Below, piece by piece: positions 45,315 through 54,783 of a stretch of DNA of 64,000 nt; the first letter of the stretch is position 1; each line of letters begins with the position of its first letter. The DNA is from CS4-C045 sp963844115 (GTDB taxonomy: Bacteria; Planctomycetota; Planctomycetia; Pirellulales; UBA7805), in the NCBI GenBank assembly GCA_963844115.1, contig CAWJNN010000064.1, forward strand, positions 8,359-72,358, read 5' to 3'. The notes under the pieces are model-generated. The model was not told the origin of the DNA. It did no database searches and saw only the letters and a program-made list of their open reading frames with translations. A program made the position numbers and the translations under genes.

Positions 45315-46967
45315 GTGTTCTACGTGTGCGGCAACAATAATCAGAAACGGGCCGCGCGGGATACTGCGTTCGAGGAACTTTGCCAGCGGTTTCCCGGCCT
45401 GCGTTCCGCCGGGCATAAAGAGATCGTCGGCGACGGCGTCGGAAGCGTGCCCTGGTTTATTTCCGAAGAATGGATCCACGCCTACGGATTGGCATCGGGC
45501 GAATATCAAGGTGAGGAGATCGTCGTCGTCGAGTGCACACACGTGGTCGATCCCATACTCACCACCACGGACTCGAAATTGCTGCAGGGTCTGTCCGGCC
45601 TGGTCAGCAAGAAACACCAGCGACTGCACCTGCGGGCTATGGAGGCCACGGTTTTTGTTGAACCGCTGGAACACGTATCGGACCTGGTGTTCGTTCCGCA
45701 AATGGACGCCAGCCGTGCCTATTACAAACGGGCGTTGAGTAGTCAGGATTGCGATCTGTCGGAAGTATTCAAACTGCCGCGCAGCTTGCGCAGCAAATAC
45801 TGGATGGCAGCGGCCGCCCCCGAAGAATGCGGCGAGCTGTTCGCCACGAATCTGCCCACTCTACTGACCGAGCGCAAGTGGTGCATCGTCCAGGTCGTGG
45901 GCGGGCATTGCGTGGTGATAACCAACCAATGGCATGGCAATCGGCCCAGCCAGGCGCCGAAAACAGAAGCGGCGATTGCCGAGAACCTCGAATTCGCCCA
46001 CGCGGTCTATCAGGAGCTGCAGCGATACAGCAGCGCCCCCACTCCGGCAGCGCCTGCGACGACGCACACCGATCAAGTTACCGCAATGCCGGTGCAGGAG
46101 ACTCCATTCCCCGCGACATCCGTCACGCGTGCCACCGCGGCACCCACAGCACTGAAAAGGCAAGGCAGCCGGCGGCCACATTCGCTATTCGTCAAATTTC
46201 TCCTGTTCGGCTTCGGGCTACCGCTGTTCTTGATCGGCCTGCTGATTACGCTCGGAATTTGGATGGGAGTAAACCAGGGACGAGCCGCTCGTAACTGGCC
46301 TCAGGTTGACGCGGCGATTGTGAATTCAAGAATCGATGTCATAAACTCCCGCCGTTTTGCGCCGCTTGTCGCCTACGAGTACGAGGTCGACGGGCAAAAG
46401 TTCACCAACGATCGCATTCAGCACGGCCCGACCAACCGAACCAGGGACAAACGTGAAGTGGAACGGACATTGGCCAAATATCCCCAGGGCGCCGTCGTGA
46501 AGGCCTTCTACAACCCTGATCGTCCGCATCGATCGGTCCTGGTACCCGGCGTCAATGGCGAATCGGAAATGTTCGGCTTCCTGATCTTCTCCGGCTCGCT
46601 GATAGCGGTGGGGCTCTCTAATGTGCGGCTACGGAGCGATGGGGAGGAAGAGAAAGACCGCAGTGAATCACTAGCTGTGTCTTCGCTGACAATATCCGTT
46701 CCTCCGCCGCTATCCAACGTTGCAACAGGATCAGACGGCGGGCCTCCGTTTAACGCGTATCCTGGATCGGTTCACTCTTTTTCCACAGATGAACTCTTCC
46801 TTTTCGGTCCGCTACCGCGAACACCTTTTCCTTCGCGGCGATGGCCAGGGATGTCAGGCCCTCCACTTCTTGCTCAAAGATCGGAGATGGCTTGTTCTTC
46901 AAATCACCCCACGCTCGGACAACGCTGTCTTTACCGACGGATGCCAACAGTTGAGTTTCCGGAATGA
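45315..46967 (+). CDS. Membrane protein with DUF3592 domain, 5' end in another frame
   Basis: 550 residues in this frame, starting at a GTG (MFYVCGNNNQKRAARDTAFE). Upstream, another frame (about 45170-45308) encodes ALAFLVVVIASLLLFAKPVD and YGRLALICLTVVGVLGG, two membrane segments that fit directly before FYVCGNNN, so one base is probably wrong near 45310. The middle is soluble and family-less. A membrane segment (LLFGFGLPLFLIGLLITLGI) leads into a DUF3592 domain (RRFAPLVAYEYEVDGQKFTN and AFYNPDRPHRSVLVPG). After about residue 470 the tail runs antisense into the kinase gene and is poor in normal protein features, so the native stop may be lost. Function unknown. Confidence 0.6.
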   Translation: MFYVCGNNNQKRAARDTAFEELCQRFPGLRSAGHKEIVGDGVGSVPWFISEEWIHAYGLASGEYQGEEIVVVECTHVVDPILTTTDSKLLQGLSGLVSKKHQRLHLRAMEATVFVEPLEHVSDLVFVPQMDASRAYYKRALSSQDCDLSEVFKLPRSLRSKYWMAAAAPEECGELFATNLPTLLTERKWCIVQVVGGHCVVITNQWHGNRPSQAPKTEAAIAENLEFAHAVYQELQRYSSAPTPAAPATTHTDQVTAMPVQETPFPATSVTRATAAPTALKRQGSRRPHSLFVKFLLFGFGLPLFLIGLLITLGIWMGVNQGRAARNWPQVDAAIVNSRIDVINSRRFAPLVAYEYEVDGQKFTNDRIQHGPTNRTRDKREVERTLAKYPQGAVVKAFYNPDRPHRSVLVPGVNGESEMFGFLIFSGSLIAVGLSNVRLRSDGEEEKDRSESLAVSSLTISVPPPLSNVATGSDGGPPFNAYPGSVHSFSTDELFLFGPLPRTPFPSRRWPGMSGPPLLAQRSEMACSSNHPTLGQRCLYRRMPTVEFPE

Positions 46968-49170
46968 ATCCCGCTGCAATCACAGCCCCTCCATGCGCCT
47001 TCCATCTGACCGTCAAACTCCAGTTTTGTGTGTCATACAGTCTCATGATGCCCCGTGCATCACCCGTCACTAGCCGTTCGCCGTCCGGTGAAAAGCAAAC
47101 CGTGTTCACGGCGGCTTCGTGACCTTCGAGATCGACGAGAAGTTCTCCGCCACTGACTTTCCACACCTTGCTCGACCCGTCCGCGCTAGCCGATGCCAAT
47201 AACTGACCGCCGGGGGCAAAAGCAATGTTCACGACCGTATCCGAATGCCCCTCCAACTCCCTGATCAGCTTTCCATTCGCGACGTCCCATAGCTTCAACT
47301 CACGACCACACGTCGCCAGCAAAGTCTCGGTCGGAGAAAACGCGACGCCAACAATCGCTTCACCAGTTTGGCTTGGAGTCGCCCTGGCGTCCCCGGTCAG
47401 ACTGTAGCGAACTTGAAACCCTTCGGTGCCTGCAACTGCCAGCCACGTGTCAATCGGCGAATAAGCCACCTGGTGAAGTTGGCCAACTTGCATCTGTTTC
47501 GAGATCAGCGGAGTGCGCTGCGTAAACGACATTTTTCTTAGCCGAATATCGCTGCCGCAAACGACCATGGTGCCATCCAAAGACAACGCAACAGACGAGA
47601 CGCCATAGGAATCGACCTCTAGGGGCGCCCCGAGGGACTCGAAGGCCGACGCTGCCGCTGTTCGTCGTGGTGTTTGATCATCCGACGGCCCAAGCCCCAC
47701 GAACTGTCGTAACCTCAATACATCGACCCGATCGTGCACGAGCGTCAAACCGAGCAGCGCTGCGACGACCACGGGGACGAGCAGCAGTAACCTGCGACGA
47801 GCCTTACGCCGCCGTTCGCTTCTCCGACGACGTCGGCTTCGACCGCTCGATACCGGACTGGGTCGTGCCGGGGAAGTATCTTGCAACTGTTGCTCGTCGC
47901 TGAAGGCAATCGTTTTCTGCGGCGCTGTCTGGTCGCCTGCAGGTCTAATACCCGATGGCATGGCGGGCTGCGCTCTGTCAACGGCCGTCGGTAGCGGTCG
48001 TGACTCGGTAACGGCTCCGCGCGAGATCTTCCCCGCCAGCCCGGACATGTCGGCGATCGTTACCGCTTCGTGCCGCCCGCCGCCCTGATCGACCAACTTG
48101 TTCTCGGCGGCGTGTTCCCTGGCGCAGGCTTCAAGCGCTGCGATGACTTCTGTCATTGAGCCGTATCGATCTTCAATCCGTTTGGCAACCATCTTCTGAA
48201 AAACCGCGTCTAGTTGCTCGGAAACGCCGGGTCGCAGCTTTCGCAGGCTGGGAATGGGATTTTCGCGGTGCGCGAGTATTCTGTTAACGACACTGTCACC
48301 TTGATAGACGCTTCGCGACGTCAAGAGGCTGTAGAGCGTACAGCCGAGACTGTAGATATCGCTGGGAAAACCGGCCTTGGTCGCATCTTCCGCTTGTTCC
48401 GGCGCCATAAAGTCCACGGTGCCCATGATCTGGCCGCTGGCCGTCAGCGGTGCGTCCGTCGTCAAGTCGGTAGCCGCCTGGGTTAGCCTTGCCAATCCCA
48501 TGTCGAGAATTTTTACCGTGCCGTCCTTCGCGCGCAGCAAATTCGCCGGTTTCAGATCACGATGAATGACCCCTTTTCCGTGCGCGTATTCCAAACCACG
48601 AGCGGCCTGTAGAAGGACGCTGAGCGCATCGGAAACCGCCAACGCCCCGTCGCGTCGAGTGATCGTGTCCAGGTCCTCGCCATCCACTAGTTGCATCACC
48701 AGAAAGACGATACCGTCGGCTTCACCGGCGTCATGCGCGACCACGATGTTCGGATGTTCCAATTGCGCCAATGCCTGCATTTCACGGTGAAATCGCTCGA
48801 CCATGGCCGGCCGGCTCGCAACGTTGGTCGACATCGTCTTGAGTGCCACTTCGCGCTTTAACCGCGAATGAACCGCGCAGAAGACCTGCCCCATGCCGCC
48901 GCTTCCGATGGGATGCAATACGGTGTATTCGCCCAAAACGAGACCGCGCGCCCTACCTTCGATCAGCTCCGTTGCCTGGTACTCGGTGAGCCGTTCGGTG
49001 CGAACCAGTTCGGCGACAAACTGCTCCGCCGTACCGTCACGTTGCCGTGCGCACCATTGATTGCATAGCTCGCGCACAGATCGGCCGAAACAAGACGGCT
49101 CTCGGCAAGATTCGCGATGATTTGTTTGAAAGAGATACCCATTGACTAGCAATCCTCGCACGTCACCCAA
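46750..49170 (-). CDS. Serine/threonine protein kinase with WD40 repeats
   Basis: About 806 residues. A short N-terminal helical region is followed by the kinase: LHPIGSGGMGQVFCAV (P-loop), VALK (lysine), GVIHRDLKPANLL (catalytic loop) and KILDMGLARL (DFG replaced by DMG). A single membrane segment (RRLLLLVPVVVAALLGLTLV) leads to an external WD40-like domain with repeats such as HSDTVVNIAFAPGGQLLASA and HEAAVNTVCFSPDGERLVTG. This architecture is common in planctomycetes and probably senses external signals. The first residues are uncertain: TTG 49170 and GTG nine bases later are both possible. The 3' end overlaps the preceding plus-strand gene. Confidence 0.93.
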   Translation of the reverse strand: MGDVRGLLVNGYLFQTNHRESCREPSCFGRSVRELCNQWCARQRDGTAEQFVAELVRTERLTEYQATELIEGRARGLVLGEYTVLHPIGSGGMGQVFCAVHSRLKREVALKTMSTNVASRPAMVERFHREMQALAQLEHPNIVVAHDAGEADGIVFLVMQLVDGEDLDTITRRDGALAVSDALSVLLQAARGLEYAHGKGVIHRDLKPANLLRAKDGTVKILDMGLARLTQAATDLTTDAPLTASGQIMGTVDFMAPEQAEDATKAGFPSDIYSLGCTLYSLLTSRSVYQGDSVVNRILAHRENPIPSLRKLRPGVSEQLDAVFQKMVAKRIEDRYGSMTEVIAALEACAREHAAENKLVDQGGGRHEAVTIADMSGLAGKISRGAVTESRPLPTAVDRAQPAMPSGIRPAGDQTAPQKTIAFSDEQQLQDTSPARPSPVSSGRSRRRRRSERRRKARRRLLLLVPVVVAALLGLTLVHDRVDVLRLRQFVGLGPSDDQTPRRTAAASAFESLGAPLEVDSYGVSSVALSLDGTMVVCGSDIRLRKMSFTQRTPLISKQMQVGQLHQVAYSPIDTWLAVAGTEGFQVRYSLTGDARATPSQTGEAIVGVAFSPTETLLATCGRELKLWDVANGKLIRELEGHSDTVVNIAFAPGGQLLASASADGSSKVWKVSGGELLVDLEGHEAAVNTVCFSPDGERLVTGDARGIMRLYDTQNWSLTVRWKAHGGAVIAAGFIPETQLLASVGKDSVVRAWGDLKNKPSPIFEQEVEGLTSLAIAAKEKVFAVADRKGRVHLWKKSEPIQDTR

Positions 49171-49343
49171 TTATAACCGCGCACTTGATTCTGCGCAACT
49201 ATTACGATCGGCCTTCAATCGCTCGCCTCCGAGAGCGGACCGTCGCCTGCGTCCGGTGGCATCGACTTGTGCCAGGCGACGTTGAGCGCCGTTAAGCGGC
49301 TCTTCAACACAGCCCAAGACGGTCGGACCGCCTAAAGGCGGAA

Positions 49344-50777
49344 CTACGAACCCGGGCGCTTTGGCGAATGCGCGCCGGCGGGTCGTACCATCGTTAACGT
49401 TGGTCGGCGATTCGATTTGATGTCGGCGACATGAGCGTCGTAGGCCCCTTGCAGCCGTTTGACAACTTCGGGATGCTGGTCCGCCACGTTTCTCGTTTCA
49501 CCAATGTCGGTCGTTGTATCGTACAGCTGCACGGGTTGCGGAGACGGGTCACGCCCATGCGGAGCGTTTTGTCCATTCTTACCCTCCTGCCATGGATAGA
49601 ATTTCCACTTGTCCGAGCGAACGGTGCCCGGACCGTGCATCAGCACGTAGGCTTCGTGGGGACTCTTGGTTCCCTCCCTTCCAGACATCAGCGGCCAGAT
49701 GTCTTTGCCGTCAATCTTTCGATCCGGCAATTTGCCGCCACACAAACGGGCGAGTGTGGGCAGCAGATCGATCGATGCCGCTACCTCGGTGCAGTCCGAC
49801 CCTGCGGGAATCTTGCCGGGCCACCACATCACGGTAGGCTCGCGGATTCCACCGTCGTACACGCTTCCTTTCCTGGCCCGCAGAGGTAGCGAAGATCCGA
49901 CCGCGGCGCCGTTATCGCTGGTAAAGATGACCAGCGTGTTCTGCGCGATGCCGGCGTCCTTGACCGTTTTCAGCAGTTGGCCTACGGACCAGTCAACTTC
50001 TTCGATCGCGTCCCAGATAAGTTTTCCTGTGCGATTCTTAAATGCATCGGAGACCGCCAGCGGCAGATGAACCATCGTATGGGGCAAATAGAGGAAAAAG
50101 GGTTCCTGTTTGTTGGCTTCAATGAAGCGGATCGCCTCTTCCGTATAGCGCTTCGTCAACGTTTCCTGATCTGCCGGATACTCGATGACTTCTTCGCCTC
50201 GAAACAGCGGCACCCAATCTTTCTTTTTGTGCCCTGCTTTGACTTCGTCCAGCGTTAATCCTTCACGTAGGACGATGTCGTCGGCGAGTCGGTTGGCCGG
50301 GTCGATCCACATGTCGTTGCTGTAGGGAATGCCATAGTACGAATCAAAGCCCTGGTAGGTTGGCAGGCAGGGAGGCAGGTGACCAAGATGCCACTTGCCT
50401 ACGCAGGCCGTTTTGTAACCAGCGTCTTTCAACATCTCGGCGATCGTCACTTCGTCGGGATGCAAACCTTTGTTGCTATCGGGAAACAGCACCGCCTGCA
50501 TCGCCAGTCGCTGGTAGTGGCAGCCGGTAAGCAGCGCCGTTCGCGAACCCGAGCAAACGGCGCAGCCGACATAAAAATCATCGAACCGCCGGCCTTCCTT
50601 TGCCATCTGATCCAAGTGCGGTGTTTTCGGTCCTGTCGCGCCGTTAAAACCTACGTCTCCGTAGCCCATGTCGTCGATGAAAATCAGGATGACGTTCGGG
50701 TGCGCCGGTGCGGCCTGCAGTTCACAGCTGATGGCCCCAAACAGAACGGCAAGGAATAAGGAAATGGAACGTGTCAT
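49344..50777 (-). CDS. Sulfatase (arylsulfatase family), exported
   Basis: 477 residues from ATG 50777 (MTRSISLFLAVLFGAISCEL, signal peptide); the frame extends 18 codons further without ribosome binding site support. The metal-binding start is NVILIFIDDMGYGDVGFNG. The formylglycine motif, usually C/S-x-P-x-R, reads CAVCSGSRTALLTG, with Gly at the Pro position. Other conserved segments: VGKWHLGHLPPC and TLVIFTSDNGAAVGSS. It removes sulfate from external polysaccharides, typical for planctomycetes. It is divergent from the sugar ABC transporter operon, which suggests that both serve use of a sulfated sugar. Modification would need a sulfatase-maturating enzyme that is not in the window. Confidence 0.93.
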   Translation of the reverse strand: MTRSISLFLAVLFGAISCELQAAPAHPNVILIFIDDMGYGDVGFNGATGPKTPHLDQMAKEGRRFDDFYVGCAVCSGSRTALLTGCHYQRLAMQAVLFPDSNKGLHPDEVTIAEMLKDAGYKTACVGKWHLGHLPPCLPTYQGFDSYYGIPYSNDMWIDPANRLADDIVLREGLTLDEVKAGHKKKDWVPLFRGEEVIEYPADQETLTKRYTEEAIRFIEANKQEPFFLYLPHTMVHLPLAVSDAFKNRTGKLIWDAIEEVDWSVGQLLKTVKDAGIAQNTLVIFTSDNGAAVGSSLPLRARKGSVYDGGIREPTVMWWPGKIPAGSDCTEVAASIDLLPTLARLCGGKLPDRKIDGKDIWPLMSGREGTKSPHEAYVLMHGPGTVRSDKWKFYPWQEGKNGQNAPHGRDPSPQPVQLYDTTTDIGETRNVADQHPEVVKRLQGAYDAHVADIKSNRRPTLTMVRPAGAHSPKRPGS

Positions 50778-50868
50778 CGGAGAATGATTCCTATCGGTTT
50801 TTCGCCAAAGCGGCAAAGGGCACGCTCGCAAAGTATGATAAGACTTTCTGATTCGAATGCGAAGCCGG

Positions 50869-50883
50869 TTGCCAACTTGGCAA
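50869..50883. promoter_or_regulatory. Perfect 15-base palindrome between divergent sulfatase and sugar-transport genes
   Basis: TTGCCAACTTGGCAA is a perfect 7-1-7 inverted repeat lying 92 bases from the sulfatase start and 217 bases from the binding-protein start. Its size and position fit an operator for a LacI/ROK-type regulator, but no such regulator gene is in the window. Confidence 0.45.
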
Positions 50884-51014
50884 GATTCCAGGCACTCGCC
50901 ATGGCAAGCCCCTATGTAGATTAGCGCAGATTATTGTTCCAAAGTCCGCCAGCACATCACGAGAATCGCTTGCCCGATATAAGGTGGGTGCTCGGCGGCC
51001 AACTGCTTCCCTAT

Positions 51015-51053
51015 AATCGATGTCTTAAATCGATGTCTTAAATCGATGTCTTA
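51015..51053 (+). repeat. Three tandem 13-bp repeats upstream of the sugar transporter operon
   Basis: AATCGATGTCTTA occurs three times without gap (51015-51027, 51028-51040, 51041-51053), ending 46 bases before the ytfQ start. It may be a cis-element for a regulator or an expanded microsatellite. The 50778-51014 stretch otherwise contains only the palindrome. Confidence 0.85.
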
Positions 51054-51099
51054 GAAATTTGGGCGGCGCACGTCCGTATTGATCTGTAGGAGAAGAAAA

Positions 51100-52050
51100 A
51101 TGACAACGAATCGAATGTCTTTCGGTTTTTTTGCTGTATTGATTGCTGCTTTCTTCGCTGGCCCGGATGCCGGCTACTCCGCTGACCTCACCGTCGGTTT
51201 TTCCCAAATCGGAGCCGAATCGAGTTGGCGGACTGCAGAGACCGCATCGATTCGCGGCGAAGCGAAGAAACGGGGAGTCAATCTAAAATTCTCGGACGCT
51301 CAACAAAAACAAGAAAACCAGATCAAGGCCCTTAATGCTTTCATCGCACAGGGCGTCGATGCAATCATCTTGGCACCCGTTGTTGAGACGGGATGGGAAT
51401 CCGTTCTGCGACAGGCAAAAAAACGCAGAATACCGGTTATCCTGGTCGACCGCGGAGTGAACGCCGACGAAGGACTGTACGCAACGTTGATTGCATCCGA
51501 TTTTGTCGCCGAGGGCCGGATGGCAGGCGAGTGGCTCGCGAAGAAACTAAACGACAAGGGAAATATCGTTGAATTGCAAGGAACCCCCGGTGCGGCGCCG
51601 GCGATCGATCGCAAGAAAGGTTTTGAAGAGGCCATTGCCAAGCGTTCCGGCATGAAGATCATCAAGTCTCAAACCGGCGAATTCACTCTGGCGAAAGGCA
51701 AAGAAGTCATGCAGGCGTTCCTCAAGGCGGAAGGCGATAATATCAATGCCGTCTACGCGCACAATGACGATATGGCGCTGGGCGCGATTCAAGCGATTGA
51801 GGAGGCCGGTAAAAAACCAGGAAAGGATATCATCGTCGTATCCATCGACGGCGTGAAAGGGGCCTTCGAGGCTATGGTCGCCGGAAAATTGAACTGCACC
51901 GTCGAATGTAACCCGCTGCTGGGACCGGCCGCCTTCGACGCCGTCGAAAAGGCGGTGGCCGGTGAAAGTTTGCCGAAAAAAACCATTGTTGAAGATAAAG
52001 TCTTCGATCAATCCGTCGCGAAAGATGTGATTGGCGAGCGGCAATATTAG
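51100..52050 (+). CDS. ytfQ: Sugar ABC transporter substrate-binding protein (YtfQ-like)
   Basis: 316 residues; AGGAG precedes ATG 51100. Signal peptide SFGFFAVLIAAFFAGPDAGY, then DLTVGFSQIGAESSWRTAET and QQKQENQIKALNAFIAQGVD, very close to E. coli YtfQ; ELQGTPGAAPAIDRKKGFEE and VYAHNDDMALGAIQAIEEAG follow. E. coli YtfQ binds galactofuranose; here a hexose or pentose in furanose form is likely. First gene of a five-gene operon. The TAG stop (52048-52050) forms the first three bases of an inverted-repeat element. Confidence 0.93.
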   Translation: MTTNRMSFGFFAVLIAAFFAGPDAGYSADLTVGFSQIGAESSWRTAETASIRGEAKKRGVNLKFSDAQQKQENQIKALNAFIAQGVDAIILAPVVETGWESVLRQAKKRRIPVILVDRGVNADEGLYATLIASDFVAEGRMAGEWLAKKLNDKGNIVELQGTPGAAPAIDRKKGFEEAIAKRSGMKIIKSQTGEFTLAKGKEVMQAFLKAEGDNINAVYAHNDDMALGAIQAIEEAGKKPGKDIIVVSIDGVKGAFEAMVAGKLNCTVECNPLLGPAAFDAVEKAVAGESLPKKTIVEDKVFDQSVAKDVIGERQY

Positions 52051-52171
52051 GCATTGTCTCAGAACCCGTACGATGGGTCTCCGAAGCCGTCGAAAACGCA
52101 ACTAAATGGCAGGCGACGGCTTCGGAGACCCATCGTACGGAATTGCTTCGGGATGTTTTCCGACAAAGCCA
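52048..52171. repeat. Inverted-repeat (MITE/REP-like) element, copy 1
   Basis: A 26-base perfect stem, CGTACGATGGGTCTCCGAAG and the rest of the arm (52067-52092 with 52114-52139), encloses a 21-base loop. Outer ends are TAGGCATTGTC on the left and TTTTCCGACAAAGCC on the right, which match the TIR-like ends of copy 2 (60249-60373). It lies between ytfQ and ytfR. Confidence 0.88.
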
Positions 52172-52232
52172 AATTGTTCGGCATCGCTCACCTGTTCAAA
52201 ACGTCCCGGACTTCGAAAGCAACACAGCCGCG

Positions 52233-53789
52233 ATGGAATCGACCGCCACGCCTGAAACACTGGTCGAGATGCGCGGCATCGTGAAGACGTTTCCTGGCGT
52301 GCGCGCTTTGGACAAAGTCGACTTAACGCTCCACTCGGGTGAAATCCACTCGCTGTTGGGCGAAAATGGAGCGGGGAAAAGCACGTTAGTCAAAGTGCTG
52401 ACGGGCGTCTATCGGCGCGATGCCGGCGACGTCCGACTTGATGGCCGCCTGATCTATCCCAAGAGCCCGCTCGACGCGCAGCGGCTGGGCATCGCAACCG
52501 TCTATCAGGAAGTCAACCTGATTCCCGAACTATCCGTCGCGGAAAACCTCTCGATTGGTCGCGAGCCAAGACGACTCGGCTTGATCAACTGGAAGTTGGC
52601 ACGTCGTCGCGGCACCGAGGCGATGAAGAAGCTGGACCTTGAGATCGATGTCGACCTACCGGTTAAAAGCCATTCGATCGCAATTCAGCAGCTGGTCGCG
52701 ATCGCTCGGGCGTTGGACCAACAGGCCAAAGTGCTGGTGTTGGACGAACCGACAAGTAGTCTCGACGCCGCGGAAGTCAATCAGCTATTCGCCGTGTTGC
52801 GACGACTGCGCGAGCGAGGTATGGGCATCGTGTTTATCAGCCATTTTCTGGACCAGGTCTACGCTGTCAGCGATCGCATAACCATCTTGCGTAACGGCAA
52901 ACTGGTCGGCGAATACAAGTCGGACGAACTATCGCGATTGGAACTCGTTGGAAAAATGATCGGAAAGGACGTCGAAGCAGTCGCCGAAATGGAGGCGCAT
53001 CATGCCAGGCCACGGCAGGCAGCGACCGACATCCCGGTCATCAAAGCCAATAGGCTGCAACGTCGAAACGCCATCGAATCGGTTGATTTCGATATTCGTG
53101 AGGGCGAAGTCGTTGGGTTGGCGGGATTACTAGGTTCGGGGCGAACGGAAACAGCACGGCTGTTGTTCGGCGCCGACGTACCCGATAAAGGAACGATCGT
53201 ATCGGAAGGAAAAACGGTTCGACGTCATTCGCCGCGGTCTGCCATTCGGCGCCGCATCGCCTTCGCTCCTGAAGACCGAAAAACCGAAGGCATCATTCCG
53301 GACTTAAGTGTTCGTGAGAACATTATCCTGGCGCTTCAGGGCCAACGCGGTTGGACCCGGCGGATTGGCTACGACCGGCAACAGCAACTGGCCGAGAAAT
53401 TTATCAAAGCGCTGAATATCGCCACGCCCAATGCAGACAAACCGGCGGGACAGCTGTCCGGAGGCAACCAACAAAAAGTGATCCTGGCCCGTTGGTTGGC
53501 GATGCAACCGAGACTATTGATCCTGGACGAACCGACACGAGGAATCGATGTCGGCGCCAAAGCTGAGATCGAAAAGTTAGTTGCCGATCTGTGTTCCGAT
53601 GGTATGGCCGTGTTATTCATCTCCAGTGAATTGGACGAGGTGGTACGCGATAGCCATCGCGTCGTCGTGTTACGGGACCGCCGCATGGTGGGTCAATTAG
53701 CCGGTGACGACGTCAACTTGCCGAATATCATGCACCTGATTGCCGCCGAGCCCGATACGCCAGTGCGAGGAGTAGACGCCGATGCGTGA
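52233..53789 (+). CDS. ytfR: Sugar ABC transporter ATPase (two ABC domains, YtfR-like)
   Basis: 518 residues from ATG 52233 (MESTATPETLVEMRGIVKTF); the open frame reaches back into the repeat element. The two ABC halves are seen: Walker A GENGAGKSTL, signature region VKSHSIAIQQLVAIARAL and Walker B LVLDEPTSSLD; second half GLLGSGRTETARLLFGAD, LSGGNQQKVILARWLAMQPR and ILDEPTRGIDVGAKAEI. It drives import by the two permeases next to it. It overlaps ytfT by eight bases. Confidence 0.93.
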   Translation: MESTATPETLVEMRGIVKTFPGVRALDKVDLTLHSGEIHSLLGENGAGKSTLVKVLTGVYRRDAGDVRLDGRLIYPKSPLDAQRLGIATVYQEVNLIPELSVAENLSIGREPRRLGLINWKLARRRGTEAMKKLDLEIDVDLPVKSHSIAIQQLVAIARALDQQAKVLVLDEPTSSLDAAEVNQLFAVLRRLRERGMGIVFISHFLDQVYAVSDRITILRNGKLVGEYKSDELSRLELVGKMIGKDVEAVAEMEAHHARPRQAATDIPVIKANRLQRRNAIESVDFDIREGEVVGLAGLLGSGRTETARLLFGADVPDKGTIVSEGKTVRRHSPRSAIRRRIAFAPEDRKTEGIIPDLSVRENIILALQGQRGWTRRIGYDRQQQLAEKFIKALNIATPNADKPAGQLSGGNQQKVILARWLAMQPRLLILDEPTRGIDVGAKAEIEKLVADLCSDGMAVLFISSELDEVVRDSHRVVVLRDRRMVGQLAGDDVNLPNIMHLIAAEPDTPVRGVDADA

Positions 53790-54783
53790 GACTCTGAAGA
53801 CCGTACTCTGGCCGGCCGTCGCGCTGCTGGTGCTGTTGGCATTCAATTTCTTCGCGAATCCGAATTTTTTTCATTTGGAGATCGTTGAGGGTCGCATCAG
53901 CGGTTCCTTAGTGGACGTTCTTGAACGAGCGGCACCCGTTGTACTTTTGTCCCTGGGAATGACACTGGTCATCGCCACCGGTGGGGTCGATCTGTCGGTC
54001 GGCGCTGTGATGGCCATGTCGGGTGCGTTGGCGGCGGTACTGTTGTCGCAAACCGAGGCGTCGCTGACCGTCTTGCTGCTGGCTGCCCTGGGGGTTGCCG
54101 CCGTGGCGGGAGCGTGGAACGGATTCCTGGTTTCGGTGATCGGCATTCAACCGATTGTGGCCACGTTGATTCTGATGGTCGCCGGTCGCGGCATCGCCCA
54201 GTTGATGACAGACGGTCAAATCATCACTGTGCGTGGCAGCGAGGGCTTCAGCTATATCGGCGGTGGAACACTGTTCGGCCTGCCGTTCAGTGTTACGATC
54301 GTCGCCAGTGCCGTCATTGCTACCGCCATGTTGACGCGATGGACGGCGATGGGATTGTTTATCGAATCGGTTGGCGGAAACGAAATTGCCAGTCGCTATG
54401 CGGGCCTGAACGTTCGCTGGATTCGATTCCTGGTCTACACTTTTTGTGGGTTATGCTCCGGTTTGGCAGGCATCATTTATGCCTCCGACATCACAGCCGC
54501 CGATTCGAATAACGCCGGGCTGTATCTTGAACTGGACGCGATTCTAGCCGTTGTGATCGGCGGGACCGCCCTGACGGGGGGGCGATTCTATTTGCTGGGA
54601 TCCGTTCTTGGTGCGCTGATCATTCAAACGTTGGCAACCACGATCTTGATGACAAAGATCGGCGACAAGGACATTCCGACAGAGTACAACCTGATCGTCA
54701 AAGCCATCGTCGTGCTGGTGGTCTGCCTGTTGCAATCCGCAGCGCTAAGGGGAATGGTCCTGCGCAAGGCGGTCGACACATGA
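53782..54783 (+). CDS. ytfT: Sugar ABC transporter permease (YtfT-like)
   Basis: 333 residues, with eight to ten membrane segments; the BPD_transp_2 family pattern is visible in IATGGVDLSVGAVMAMSGAL, IGIQPIVATLILMVAGRGIA and LDAILAVVIGGTALTGGRFY. Forms half of the membrane channel with the next gene, whose ATG overlaps its stop (ATGA). The start is ATG 53782 inside the end of ytfR. Confidence 0.93.
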   Translation: MRETLKTVLWPAVALLVLLAFNFFANPNFFHLEIVEGRISGSLVDVLERAAPVVLLSLGMTLVIATGGVDLSVGAVMAMSGALAAVLLSQTEASLTVLLLAALGVAAVAGAWNGFLVSVIGIQPIVATLILMVAGRGIAQLMTDGQIITVRGSEGFSYIGGGTLFGLPFSVTIVASAVIATAMLTRWTAMGLFIESVGGNEIASRYAGLNVRWIRFLVYTFCGLCSGLAGIIYASDITAADSNNAGLYLELDAILAVVIGGTALTGGRFYLLGSVLGALIIQTLATTILMTKIGDKDIPTEYNLIVKAIVVLVVCLLQSAALRGMVLRKAVDT

